Positions 35,181 to 45,782 of a stretch of DNA of 64,000 bases are shown here, piece by piece. Under the pieces are notes generated by a model. It had not been told where the DNA came from and did not search any database. It saw nothing but the letters and a program-made list of their open reading frames with translations. The stretch is from Massospora cicadina (Eukaryota > Entomophthoromycota > Entomophthoromycetes > Entomophthorales > Entomophthoraceae): positions 1-64,000 of the forward strand of contig JAKSZP010015879.1 in the NCBI GenBank assembly GCA_022478985.1, given 5' to 3'. The position numbers were made by a program, and so were the translations under genes. Positions within the stretch are counted from its first letter, which is position 1; the number at the start of each line of letters is the position of its first letter.

Positions 35181-36460
35181 GAGCTTTTAGGGCATAAAAT
35201 TATTCACCAGGGAATTCACACCATACCCAACAAAGATACTACCAATGAGAAAAATGTCTCCTCCTAATAATTTAAAAATATCAAAATTATACCTTGGAAT
35301 GTTGGTTTTACAATAGACGATTGTTTGCGCAGTTTACTAATTTGGCAGATACCCTTATCAGGATTGGTTTTGGACAATCTATTACTATATCAGAAGTGAA
35401 AAGCAGATGTTTGAAATTACAATTTAAAATAAACCTGTGAATTAAAAGTATAAGTTGGATGAGTTGGATCATCCAACACAAATTGGTTTATATAATTAAT
35501 GATTTTCTAGAAATTTTACAATATGACCAAAGCTTGCAGATTGACCTGTGAGTATCAGGTTGCTCATTGCACGTTTTAATGGTACATGACTCTGAAATCG
35601 AGATGCAACGTTCATTACCCTCCCTGTATTAATATCAATTAGATATATAAAAAATGCTATTGTAATAACAAATTAATTAGAAGGACAACTTAATTTGTAT
35701 CTAAGAAATTTTAAGTATAGATAAACAGTGTTATATATGAGAAATTTCAAGTTAACATAAGCCCTTTAGAGTAACAATTTGGAATATATTAATATTTCTT
35801 CTTCAACATGATTATTTGATATTTAACATTATTTATACAAATTTTCTTAAAAAAAGTGTATTGGTGGATATTGTCTTAACTCCTATTTTAAACTCAACTA
35901 CCACTCATAATCAGAATCCTTTGTTGAGATTCACATTAAGCAAAATACCCCATGTAAAAGACAAGACATTTTGAAAAGTCATACCGCTTATAATGTACCC
36001 AAATTTACCATTTATCCTGTTGAGTTATTAACTGTGGAGCATTTGTGCGCTTCTGTAATAACAAGAAAAGGTGATATAATAATGCCACACTAGAATTAAA
36101 ACCTTATTGGATAGAAAAAACTATCACTACTTATCTATTATCATTTTTTGAAATTATTATTATGGATTAAAAGAATGGAAAGTAGGGTGGGTGCATAAGC
36201 GGGGTGTTTCCCACTGGTAATAGATTTTTCTATTAAATGCTGTTAGTTTATCTAGTTTTGTACCTCACTTGGCTCATTTTTATAAACCTCTTAGGTGATG
36301 CTTCTTGCTTTCAGCATATAGTTCACTTTCTGATGGTTAGAGTTCCTGTATCCACAGAACTAACTGGGTTCAGCCTCAAAGCCATTTCAACTCACCAGTT
36401 CCATAAGGTAGCCAATGTGCTGGTGCCTGACGCTCCTAGTGTACCTTCTCCAAAAGGGGT
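35181..36460. other. No clear gene; decayed RT-RNase H connection of A
   Basis: AT-rich sequence with stops in every frame. An 86-codon open segment at 36,237-36,497 starts with a hydrophobic run, but its end overlaps the RNase H approach (SLNRTRS is out of frame with WKPEQDQILDFLKTAQ), so it is not called as a gene. Confidence 0.4.
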
Positions 36461-36464
36461 TCCT

Positions 36465-36900
36465 TCAATTGGAAGCCTGAACAGGACCAGATCTTAGACT
36501 TTCTGAAAACTGCTCAGGTCATAAAGCTGATCCTTATCTGTCCTCGTTTTGACAGTTCATCTTATAAACAACAATTCTAGTGAATTATCTGTTGGAGCTA
36601 TAATAGCGCAATATGAAAAACACCAAGTGGATCACCTGGTGGTTACTTTATCAAGATTTAATATAAGGCTGAGCAAAAAGGTAATATTATTTAGAGGGAA
36701 TTTATGACTATGTTTTGGCTATTAAGCACTTACAGCCACAACTATTTGGAATGCGCTTCATCTTCATCACAGATCATGCCTCCTTTCAATGGCTAAAACG
36801 ATTATATAGGACTTTGAAAAAATTTGCATTATATGCACTTCAACTACAGAGATAAAATTTTATAATTGTATACCACCAGAGCAATCCACCAAAATGCTGA
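36465..36900 (+). pseudogene. Element A RNase H (remnant)
   Basis: WKPEQDQILDFLKTAQVIKL and ICPRFDSS are the tether. SVGAIIAQYEKHQVDHLVV follows in another frame, and FITDHASFQWLKR near 36,770 carries the last acidic residue. It matches SVAVGAILAQLDNQQVDHPV in element F. Confidence 0.75.
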
Positions 36901-36959
36901 TGTTATTGCACATTCCATTGCTAGCTATGCTAAACCTAAAGAAGACCATATATAAAACC

Positions 36960-37334
36960 GGATCAACGAGCCAGAGATGTGGTTGGAGCCCCAAGATACC
37001 CAGGCTGAGGTGCAAAAAATGACTGAGAATACTTAGAATTAAGAAGGAATGCTTTACAAATGAGTTGACAGTGATGGCTACTTTATGTGTGGCACTCCTC
37101 TAAAACCAAAGATACATTAGAAGGGAAATTCAGCTTTTGACATGAAGTGATAATAACGACTCAAGAATGGTTAAAAAACTATTTTATTAGATCATATAGG
37201 TAAACTATATAAGTAGTGTTAGAATCATGCTTAATTTGTAGTAATCAAAATTGACCTTGATTTTGATATCAAAACCATGTAGTAACACCTAATGTCCATT
37301 CAGTATTGTTAGCATTTATGTTATGTGACCCTTG
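36960..37334 (+). pseudogene. Element A integrase, N-terminal part
   Basis: Head-region fragments only (about 37,060-37,270, with a single Cys pair in LICS). Reading stops at the solo LTR at 37,335; the core resumes at 38,408. Confidence 0.45.
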
Positions 37335-38407
37335 TGTCAGATTCTGAGGATTGCTTGCTTTTAAATTAATATCCTGCACATCTATTCGGGCTGAAGTTCC
37401 AATAGTTGATCCTTGATAGTGCCTCTAGTTTACAGGATTCAAACTGTCTATTAACTCACTAGGCTTATTAAATTCACCTCAAAAATTTTCTAGTTGATTT
37501 TGGGCATAATTTTCCTTCATAATCGGGAACTTCATCCAGGGCAGGATTATATACAAACTGGGGATTCAGTCCTTCCAGTTTAACACTTCTCCAAGGTTGG
37601 GATTTGGGATAAAAAACCAGGAAAAGGATAAAATAAATATTACTTTTATTAGAAGCTATTTATTAGATAATGGTCATTGGGCCAGGCACTGTTATTTATA
37701 CCTCTAGGGCATCTCCTGGCCACATCCAGCACAAATTTTAACAGCTATTTTGCCACTCAGTTCAGCCTACGACTGAAACCTTTTCTTAGGTTCATTGGTG
37801 GAAAAATACTCTTGAAATTGGGAGGATTTCAGGTACAAAAATTGGAATAAATGCATGCGAAATTGTCCTAAGATCTTCAGGATTTCAGTTTCATCATACT
37901 GCTGACAAGACACACCTTCTGTTAAATTTTGGCCATAATTTAAAGAAAATGACACACCCCTAATTGGGATGTCAGCAGGCCTTTTCCAGATAGCCTTAAG
38001 TAACCCCCTTTGGGCGATCCACATAAGTGTTACCATGCCAATTACGCGTATTGGCATACAAATTTCGCCCTCAGGCGGAGAATTGATAATGTTGTTCATT
38101 TGATTAATTGTCCATGGGACTTTTAAATTTAACTTCAGGTCATCCCCAAAATATTTTTTACACAATTGAATGGTTTATGTTTCGATAATTGGGACCAATT
38201 GCTGAGATTTGATGCATCTGAATTGGCCATAATATGCAAGAGTATTTGGGCCAAGCATCTGATAAATTACTCAAACAAATTGTCGCTGAGATAATCGACC
38301 TGAGTTGTATAATTACAGAAGGCGTTAGCTCAAGCGTTGAAAGGATAATCAGCCCAATCTGATGGTTGTCAAAGGTTTATTTTCAAGTCAACCACCAGAA
38401 TCTGACA
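37335..38407 (-). repeat. Solo LTR with 12-bp inverted ends, inserted in integrase of A
   Basis: The 1,073-bp insertion begins TGTCAGATTCTG and ends CAGAATCTGACA, exact inverse complements, and is flanked by a perfect 5-bp duplication CCTTG (37,330-37,334 and 38,408-38,412). TG...CA ends with a 5-bp duplication fit a solo LTR of a Ty3/gypsy element. Orientation is taken as minus because an AATAAA-rich stretch (37,620-37,680) would then lie towards the 3' end, as in D and C. No sister copy is in the window. Confidence 0.8.
37767..38311 (-). pseudogene. Sense ORF inside the solo LTR, unknown product
   Basis: The minus-strand frame from 38,311 to 37,767 has 182 codons with two stops (38,273 and 38,177); the last 132 codons are open. 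Pieces are MLGPNTLAYYGQFRCIKSQQ, FGDDLKLNLKVPWTINQM, GEICMPIRVIGMVTLMWIAQ and SCQQYDETEILKILGQ. Composition looks protein-like, with balanced charge and one short hydrophobic run. No family is recognised. Its position relative to the LTR start (about 100 to 640 bases in) would be U3. Confidence 0.4.
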
Positions 38408-39260
38408 CCTTGCCCACTAACCTTCATAATCATCAATACATCCTCTTAGTAATATATTTAACTGAGTGTTTTGAGGCTATACTCTCTAGGAACAACTGTG
38501 AAAGCTATCACATTATTCCTCTTTTTTTCATTGTTACACAGCATGGGTGCTTAAAAATCATGCTCTCAGATAATTCTTAGCTTTACTTCCTAGGTAGCAC
38601 AAGAGCTAAAGCCCTTATTTAGCATCAATAAAAATTTTACTACCCCTATAAAACTCTTCAACTAATGATGCAGTTGAATTACCATGGGAATCTTAGATCT
38701 TTCTTTTGAAAATGGCTGCAACAGATCCAAATTTCTGAAATCATTACCTTATGAGCGCCCTCTGGCTTTAATAATAAGTTACCATAGGAAAAATTGCCAT
38801 TCCAGGTCCTCTATTGGAGGAAATTTTGACTACTCCGTAGTGTCCTGACATTGCTTAATGCATACACGCTTGAAATTGCTAAGTTAACCATGAGGTAATT
38901 AGCTGATGAAACAAATCCTTACAAGCGATTGCTACAGAAAAGATTACTTTGACTAATCTCAGGGAAGCTACCTAATTTAATACTTAAAACCCACTCTTCT
39001 GACATTCCAGATATGAGTCCCTGTATAGTTTCTTATCCCCAACCTGTTTTTTACTAAAAGCTTAACATCTCTTGTTTGCCCCTAAATTTTATTCATAAAG
39101 TATGATCTAAGTACTCTATAGCTGAAACCATTATTACTATCAAGATGAATTGGGTCCAAGGTAGGTCTGTTTGTGCTTATTTAACCCTAAAACAAGAACA
39201 TGAGGAGGTCATTGTCATCATTCAAGACAAAAAAATGAATTTTACTCACAACTCTGTTAC
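38408..39260 (+). pseudogene. Element A integrase, core and C-terminal part
   Basis: The open segment near 38,420-38,580 reads HNHQYILLVIYLTECFEA and TQHGCLKIMLSDNS, the core approach and the second-Asp region (SDN kept). KLPFQVLYWRKF near 38,790 is the equivalent of SPFQLLYGRH in D, followed by a helical C-terminal part to about 39,250. Confidence 0.7.
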
Positions 39261-39399
39261 TTATTCACTACAGATTTTGGCCATCAATCAACCTCCACCG
39301 ACTGATAAAACACCAAGTGGATAAAATGAAGAGAAAATTTGAATGGTTTATCACAAAGTGCAATTATATCTGTGCTACCCATTGATGAGCCAACTGAGA

Positions 39400-40600
39400 G
39401 AGCTTCTCAATCTGCAGAAACTAGATCAAGAAGCTATAGAATAATGGAGTCATGGGTAATATGATAATGGGAAATGGCAAAAGTTATTGTTTGGTCCTTA
39501 ATATGGAAAGGAAAAGAAGATCCTGGTTATGGAAGATCTATAGATTCCTATCACCACAAGGTTCCCACACATAAATATTGTTAATTTAGCACAATAGAAT
39601 TAATTTTTCTATCCTTCTATCATATTACATTCTATGGTTATGTCCTATCACTAGTTAGCTGACATTAAAGAGCATAGCCAGTCTTAACTATGTAAAGATC
39701 AAAAGCTAAACCCTTTCAATTACTAAAGTTCTTATGCCATCATACTTATAGAAAGATATCTTGTTGCCATTTATCTTGAAAGTAGCTATAAATATTTCTA
39801 AATAAAAAATCTATAATATTCATAAAAAAAACTTAGGCACAGCGTGTGTCCAAAGATGAGACCAAGTACTCACTAAAAGGATCTTAAAGCTGTTATGATG
39901 AAAACGTTGATCACAACAAGAAAGGAAATTTTAACAAAAAACAATCCACTATAATGGGGTGGAAAGTATCACTAGGAAGATTAACACAGTGCAATATAAT
40001 ATATCACTCTTTTAACCTGCAAGTTTATAGTTCCATAATACTTTGGGTTTACTCTGCCCATACCTGATTATAACCTGTACTCTCAGTATGACAAGATTAT
40101 GGTACCATTTAACAGCTTCTAGATAAATTAGTCAACCGAGGGTCATTTAAGTAGCTCTCATGCCATTTCTATACATCCTTCTTGAGTAGGCTGTGTGGCT
40201 CATCTAGTCTCGGCTGTTAGCTAGAAAAATAGCTACCAAAGTGTAGCACTACCTCTACCTACTTGTACATCCTACCGTTCATCACCTCCTCTAGATTTTA
40301 GACTACATCATCAGAAGGTGCTTTAGCAATGGGATTAAATCAGAATAAATTCCAATATATTGCGTTACAAGGCTGCTTCTTTATTGTCCAAAAAAGAAAT
40401 GATGTTATATAAGATAATCAACGCCTTACCAACACCTTCAACCGGATTCTCCTTTTAAACTTATAATTACTTGATATTTAGATACTAGCTAACCCATTAT
40501 CTACAAGGAATCCTAATTGGGTTACATTATCATATGCAGCAGTCCTTATTTGGGCTCACTGGGATAATTTAGCTACTCAATTGAGTATGATAAACTCTTT
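39400..40600. other. No gene seen
   Basis: AT-rich sequence between elements A and F. Only short ORFs with no recognisable domain, no convincing repeat. Probably holds decayed LTRs of A or F that have no partner in the window. Confidence 0.35.
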
Positions 40601-42870
40601 CTCCAGGTGGAGACCTTGATCAAAAAGTTAAAACGTTGATGTCAAGAACTCTCTGTGATGACAGGAGTTCAAGGGCCTGAAGATCTAAAAGGGCATCTTG
40701 GACCAGCTGGATCTGAAAGCTATAAATTCCTATGGGGCCTGAGGTCTCAGATGAAAAGGAAGGGCCTTGGGTTCCATAGTGTGAAAATTGGCGCTTAGGC
40801 ATCGGATTTCAAAGGCACAAGTAATTAAACACAAATTACTATAGCACTTTTTTGTTGAGGACAGCCACCTTAGAAAACACTTGCAAAGAAAATACTTTTT
40901 CAAATGGTATTTTTATTGGAATATAAAGCAGAGCACAATGTAGTAACAGGTACTGCCAAAGGCTCAACTGTTCATTATGATAACCTTCTTCAGCTAGTTT
41001 CTTTTTTGTAACGTAGGAAAAAGATCCCTAAACCATTAAATTTAGCCCAGATATGCCCTTCTGCTAGCGTTCCTATTGGTGGATTTTATGTACACTAAGC
41101 AGCACTCAACAATGATAGATTATAGAAATAGTAATCTAAAAAAGTAATTTAGTGAAATACTAAGGTTTCGCGGATTTACATTGTAGTCATGACAAAACAA
41201 TTGCATTTGAGGTCTCAATATATGGCCCAATAAAAGATAAGTATTAACCAACTATTTTACACCGGTGAAGGAACAAGATAGAAGTTAAATTACTAGATAA
41301 ATTGGAGTAGTTCCATACACTGAGGCCAGAAAAAAAGTGATTATTAGATTGAGGGGTAGAATTTGCACCGGCGGTTTATGGGTTTGATACTCTGTATTTA
41401 TATCTATGGCGTTGAGGCGAAAGCACCAAAAGCAATTTAATACAACTTTGGCCACACCCTGTGAAGTCGATGACCAAGCGCTCAAGATTCATTACTCCAT
41501 CAAATCCTATTTATAATTTTAGTTTAATACAAGAACATTAATTAAATTTCATTAATTGATGAATTTTCAAATTACTCGCAACACATAGGGCCACCTGGGC
41601 CTCCCAGTCAACTAATTTTTGTGCCAAAGATTCCAATGACCCTTTAGAGAAGAGTGATGCCAAGTATGTATGAGGAAAAATGTAAACAAATGGAAGAAGT
41701 AGCATAATAGTGAAGTGTTCATTCTGATGGAAGCTTATAGATTCCAACCTACCCTGAAAGCCTTTTCTTTAGAAATGAATAGATGCATTTAACAAAGTCA
41801 CCAATAACTTTCTTAGTCGATTGTAGCAGACCTGTTCCAACCTTGTAGCTCAAGTCAGCAGTTGCAAAGTCTAAAGACAGAACCAACAAGACGATATTTT
41901 GTCCTTAAAAAACAGATGGAGCAGAAAGAAAATGTGGAAATTCTTGACCAATGCTGAGATGAGCTACAATAAAATATGGAGAGAGCGAAAGAATGAGTTG
42001 ATCAAAAAGCCCCCTGTAAGGATGCAAGAGATTATCTTTAAAACAAAGACACAGTGAAGCGCTAGCATTATTAATTTTCATTCCCTCCAGCTCTATTTTT
42101 AACACAGATCAAGCAGATGTTCATCTCTGGCCAGAAAAGTATTGCATTATTCCTTAATGCTTATGAAAATGCGATGGAAGAGACAACAGATAGAAAAAAT
42201 CAAACATATTCCTGGCCTTACAGCGAGTTAATAATTATGGCCCTGCGTCTAAGCTACTGCAAAACTTAAGTGCTGTCCAATACTGCTTTATTTCATGATT
42301 TTAGAAATGCTCAACTTTTAACTAAAAATAAGCCTATATGGTGATGCGCCTTTATATGGGGAAAATCCTTTTGACTTTTCTAGATGATTCTGTTACCACG
42401 CACAACCTTTTTGTAACCATTGACTATTTTATTTAGGAGGACGCCATGACTGATGCTTTATCTTCCCATGAGACATGGCCTGATGTTCAACTACACATTA
42501 TAGAGTTTAAGAGGAACTTTTTTGCACTTGAGATATTAATGAGGTTCTGAACGAGATTCACCATACATGTTAAATAAAGTTTTTACTTCTCAGAGACCCC
42601 TAAGGTCAACCTAGAGTTCATTCTATCATAGCAAATGATAAATAACTACCAACTTGTACTTAGTGCAAAGGATGGCTCCACACCACTCACAAATGCTGGT
42701 GAAGACGCACCATGCAGGTGGAAAAAGAGTTGCCAGAATGAATAAAGAAGCTCTTTGTTATGACAATTCTAGCAAGCTTCTACCTAATCTATATTCTAAA
42801 TGCTTTTCCTAAAAAGCGTCTCAAGGATATTCAGGAGAATTGATCACTTATCTCCACAATAAAATTGTAA
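40600..42870 (+). pseudogene. Element F gag with collagen-like tract (broken)
   Basis: A short helical stretch (VETLIKKLKR near 40,610) precedes a Gly-X-Y tract from 40,664: GVQ GPE DLK GHL GPA GSE, then weaker triplets to about 40,780. The part 40,830-41,560 has no readable domain. From 41,770 a coiled-coil-like piece is seen (LVAQVSSCKV), then the capsid motif SGQKSIALFLNAYENAMEET near 42,114, matching GEGSIASFLYVYEAAMEGAT in J. A CCHC zinc knuckle lies at 42,655-42,696 (ligands C, C, H, C kept; one codon is a stop). Confidence 0.65.
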
Positions 42871-42959
42871 CTTTTTTTATTATTTTCCTTTTAAGTCACC
42901 CATTCCCTCACTTTACCTCCGCAGTTTAGGAGCCTGGTAACAATGATTGCTGTCAAGCT

Positions 42960-43290
42960 CACAAAATCCATGTACTTGTAATTATAGTAGTATAATCACA
43001 TTAGTATTTTTCATCCAGTAAATTGTGAACCAATATTGCACCTGAGTTGTTACATTATGTAAGTAGAGAACTGCTAGACCACAATGTATAAGATCTATTG
43101 GGACCTTATTTGCTTTTCCCCTCCAGTTTGGTAAACTATGACTGGGCACTTTGGCTGTGGCTTTGACAACCCTTGCTTTAAATTAGATTTGGGGATCCAA
43201 TTCTTCCGTTATTATAATGCAATAATTCATTGTAATTAAGGGTTAATATCATACTCAGGACTCAATTCCGTTAGAATCATAAGCTATGAT
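42960..43290 (+). pseudogene. Element F protease remnant
   Basis: SSSKL-TNIAPELLHYV and later DLLGPYLLFPSSLVNYDWAL follow the pattern of ISSKLLKHSKVAPNL and IGAYSSLPIHFGKLSLY in element I, with frame changes. The catalytic triplet is lost. Confidence 0.5.
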
Positions 43291-43422
43291 AGATAGAAAA
43301 GAAGGTATTAAGGCCTAGCCTGCCTACTGGAAAAGATTAAAAGATTGTTAATAATGAGTACCATATATTAAAGCCTTAGGTTCAGCTACCAGCACATGTA
43401 ATAGATGTAACAGGCTAAAGCA

Positions 43423-43801
43423 TGCTACATATCCCAAATGCCAAAAAGGGCCTGTTAAAGTTAAAAAATGCAAAAACCCAAGGCATGATTGACCAGGAAT
43501 ATCATCAAAAAAATGCACATGAAATCTAGGCCATAAACTATCATAGAAAACCAATATGAGGATTCTCTTGGCTTTTTTGTAAAAGTTCTGTATCAGATTT
43601 CTAGGGGAAATTCATGCGCATAGGAGTAAACACTCCAGAAGATATCAAATCTCACTTTCAGCCATCAGATTAGGATAATAAAGTATGATAAGCCATTATT
43701 CTCTTAACTGAGAGGTCCAAAATTAATTAACTTAAGTAAGGCTTCACTGAGATTCACTAAGGTAAGTGCTCTATTGAATCACAAAAGTTGTGGATGCCAC
43801 A
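43423..43801. repeat. Element G left repeat
   Basis: Matches 44,210-44,582 over its length; best-kept words are AACTATCATAGAAAACCA, TGCGCATAGG and AACACTC.AGAA. Confidence 0.75.
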
Positions 43802-43859
43802 ATTAAGTAAAACTGGATCATGACATCACCCTCATATAATCTGAAAGCATTGGCAGGCA

Positions 43860-44110
43860 TAGGTGGATGAGAGCACTTATGCACAATGGTAGGCAGGCGC
43901 AGCATGCAGAATAGAAGGGGTGCAAAGGAATGTCTGAAGAGAGGGATGGCAGAGGATAGTGCAGTTCTGACAGTAGGCAGAGGCAGTTGGCACAACGGGG
44001 GCAGGCGCAGCAGTAATAAAGTAAGTGGGCGCAGTGGGAAAAGCTGAATAGGGAAAGGCAGAGGGGGAGCAGAGACACATCAACTGATGGGCATGGCAGA
44101 CTTAACGGAG
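43860..44110. repeat. GCAGGCGCAG-rich interior of element G
   Basis: Purine-rich sequence with irregular repeats of GGCAGGCGCAG and variants (43,893, 43,975, 44,000, 44,030). The minus-strand ORFs across it are Cys/Leu-rich shadows of this composition and are not called. Confidence 0.6.
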
Positions 44111-44209
44111 GCGGATGAGGATGACACTTTTTAAGGTTCAGACATTCATATAGATATTCAGCAAGGAAGGCAAACTCTTGATCTTGATTTACTGTTAATG
44201 GTTTATATC

Positions 44210-44582
44210 TGCTACATCACTCAAACGCTGAAAAGGGCTTAGAAAAGTTATTAACAAAAAACCCCTAGATTTGGATGAAAATAAGATTATTAACACAAAA
44301 GTCTCCATGAAATATGATTCAAAAAACTATCATAGAAAACCAAGGTAAAATTTTCTGGATTTTTTTAGCTTTATGCTGTTTGTTGGGGGAATATTGCGCA
44401 TAGGGGAGAAACACTCTAGAACGCGTCAAGGCTCTTTTGTAGTTATCAGAGTAAAGATAAATCTAATCTGATATGATATCAATCACACAACTGAGAAATC
44501 TGACATTTTAATGAGAGAAAGGATTCGCTAAGATCAACTAAGGTAACTGCTCTATTTAGTCATTAAGATTGCAAATACCACA
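44210..44582. repeat. Element G right repeat
   Basis: Partner of 43,423-43,801; about four in five bases agree by eye. Confidence 0.75.
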
Positions 44583-44605
44583 ATTAGGAAAAGACAGATA
44601 GTGAT

Positions 44606-44960
44606 AGTAGATTGGACAGAAGGGATGTCTCTATATTTCCTGGGTCAAGAATAATAGCCAAAGGCGCAATACATTGTCAATACTATGGTTCATGTGAAAA
44701 TCCCCACAGGAGTCTATTAAAAATCCAAGGATTTGACAACACCCCATTAAAAAGTTCAATATGCCCCAGAGTTCTTGATCTTGTTTACAGCAGCCTAATT
44801 AAGTGCTATTAGCCAATTTTATGGTGAACCAAATATGATGGTACATCTAATGGTTGATCTCAAGATAATTGTTACATTTTGACTTGGGTTCAGATCTCCA
44901 AATCCCACTCTAAAAAGCTTTTAGAAATTTTGATTGAGGGTTGAGCTTGGGTGCTTAACT
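44606..44960 (+). pseudogene. Element F linker between protease and RT
   Basis: The 66-codon open segment 44,612-44,812 reads GRDVSIFPGSRIIAKGAIH-like and RSLLKIQGFDN, matching the linker of D (QVIIGTELEIDIPGG) and C (GSQIIVNTG). No catalytic domain is expected here. Confidence 0.55.
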
Positions 44961-45480
44961 GTAACCCTCCCAAGCCTTATTTAGGCTCAAAAGAAAATAA
45001 ATGTGGCGCGTGCAGGGGCTCCCCAAAGGCGAGCTTAAAAAGGTTTACCCTGAGTTTTTAAACATCAGCAAATATTTCTTTCTTTCCATGGGCCGCTCTG
45101 GCCTCCCTTATAGTGCATTACTTTTTGTTTTCCGCAATGAAAAAGATTTTGGCGCATAACAAGAACTTAAGCTTTTAGAACTTGTAATACCCCAATTTCT
45201 CTGTCTTTTCTTTTTTTTGTTGAGGCGCCATGGCATTATTACAATTATGCCTTGCTTGTCATCTCTTTATTGATAATTAGGATAATAAAAATTACTCATG
45301 GAGTTTGCCTCTCTTACCTGTCACTCTTTTTCCGCGTTTTACTTCCCTTATTTTGAGTTTAAATTATTTAGTTGATATAAGGTATAACACTTACTTCAAG
45401 TGTACAGCTATGTGTAGGACACTATTTTGGCATCAGCAAATGGGGCAGAACATAAGTCTTAATGGCGATCAAATACTGGG
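44961..45480. other. No gene called; CG-richer, less decayed block
   Basis: Sequence from about 45,003 (GGCGCGTGCAGGGGCTCC) is richer in CG than its surroundings, hinting at a younger insertion. TGTAATACCCC at 45,183 resembles an LTR start, but no matching end with a target duplication was found. Confidence 0.35.
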
Positions 45481-45708
45481 ATGTTTTCATTTGTTATAGA
45501 CCTAGTGTCATGGTTGGATGACACAATAATAGGCACTGATGCTAGAGATAAGTCTGGGCGACAGGAGGCCCAGAAGATGAAGCTTCAGGCTCTCCCTGAC
45601 CTAAAGCACACCTTAGATCAACGCTGGGTGCGGGCCAAGCATGCCAAGGTTGATACTGATGGGGTGCAAAACGCCCAGCCTCTTATCTCAGCCCAGGCCT
45701 TGAAATGA
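45481..45708 (+). CDS. Short open reading frame, unknown
   Basis: 75 codons without a stop, with a balanced, hydrophilic composition (DTIIGTDARDKSGRQEAQKM and WVRAKHAKVDTDGV). The start is uncertain: an ATG at 45,481 overlaps the end of another frame. I recognise no family. It lies in a block that interrupts element F and directly precedes a tRNA-like sequence. Confidence 0.3.
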   Translation: MFSFVIDLVSWLDDTIIGTDARDKSGRQEAQKMKLQALPDLKHTLDQRWVRAKHAKVDTDGVQNAQPLISAQALK

Positions 45709-45726
45709 ACAATTTATGTTTTAATT

Positions 45727-45782
45727 GGAGATGGTTCAATTCACTTGGTTGGAGAGCAAGGGTTCAAGTCCCGCTCCAGCTA
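45727..45782 (+). other. tRNA-like sequence with box A and box B, lacking the anticodon arm
   Basis: A D-arm-like GTTC...GAGC and a T-arm GGGTTCAAGTCCC (perfect box B GGTTCAAGTCC) lie only about 30 bases apart; a full tRNA would have about 15 more. It could be the head of a tRNA-derived SINE or a deleted tRNA gene. A second T-arm-like GGGTTTGCATCCC lies at 46,337-46,350. Confidence 0.45.

Larger units (their letters stand above)
23320..39400 (+). mobile_element. Element A: oldest Ty3/gypsy-type host element
   Basis: Its parts appear in order on the plus strand: gag with Gly-X-Y tract (23.5-24.4 kb), a possible zinc knuckle (24.6 kb), protease (32.3-32.6 kb), RT (34.7-35.1 kb), RNase H (36.5-36.9 kb) and integrase (37.0-39.0 kb). 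They are separated by element B on the left, element E and two solo LTRs. Its LTRs lie outside the window or are unrecognised; the 3' border is approximate. Gag matches element I most closely. Confidence 0.7.
43423..44582. mobile_element. Element G: miniature LTR-like repeat pair with 0.4-kb interior
   Basis: Two direct repeats (43,423-43,801 and 44,210-44,582) both start TGCTACAT and end CCACA. They flank 408 bases without primer site or coding sequence. The pair lies exactly between the protease and linker remnants of F, so it behaves like an insertion. Flanking bases (AAGCA and ATTAG) are not a duplication, and similarity may run about 25 bases past the 3' ends, so a local duplication is also possible. 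Confidence 0.55.

Noticed and set aside
37335..38407. A DNA transposon with 12-bp terminal inverted repeats
   Set aside because: TG...CA ends, 5-bp duplication and an AATAAA-rich stretch near one end fit a solo LTR better, and no transposase motif is visible; kept as an alternative in the findings.
41575..41600. GPPGPPS as a further collagen tract in element F
   Set aside because: Only two triplets in register; the surrounding frame does not continue the pattern.
43771..44083. Cys/Leu-rich minus-strand ORFs
   Set aside because: Shadows of the GCAGGCGCAG-rich interior of element G.
45727..45782. A functional tRNA gene
   Set aside because: The anticodon arm is missing and the acceptor ends do not pair.
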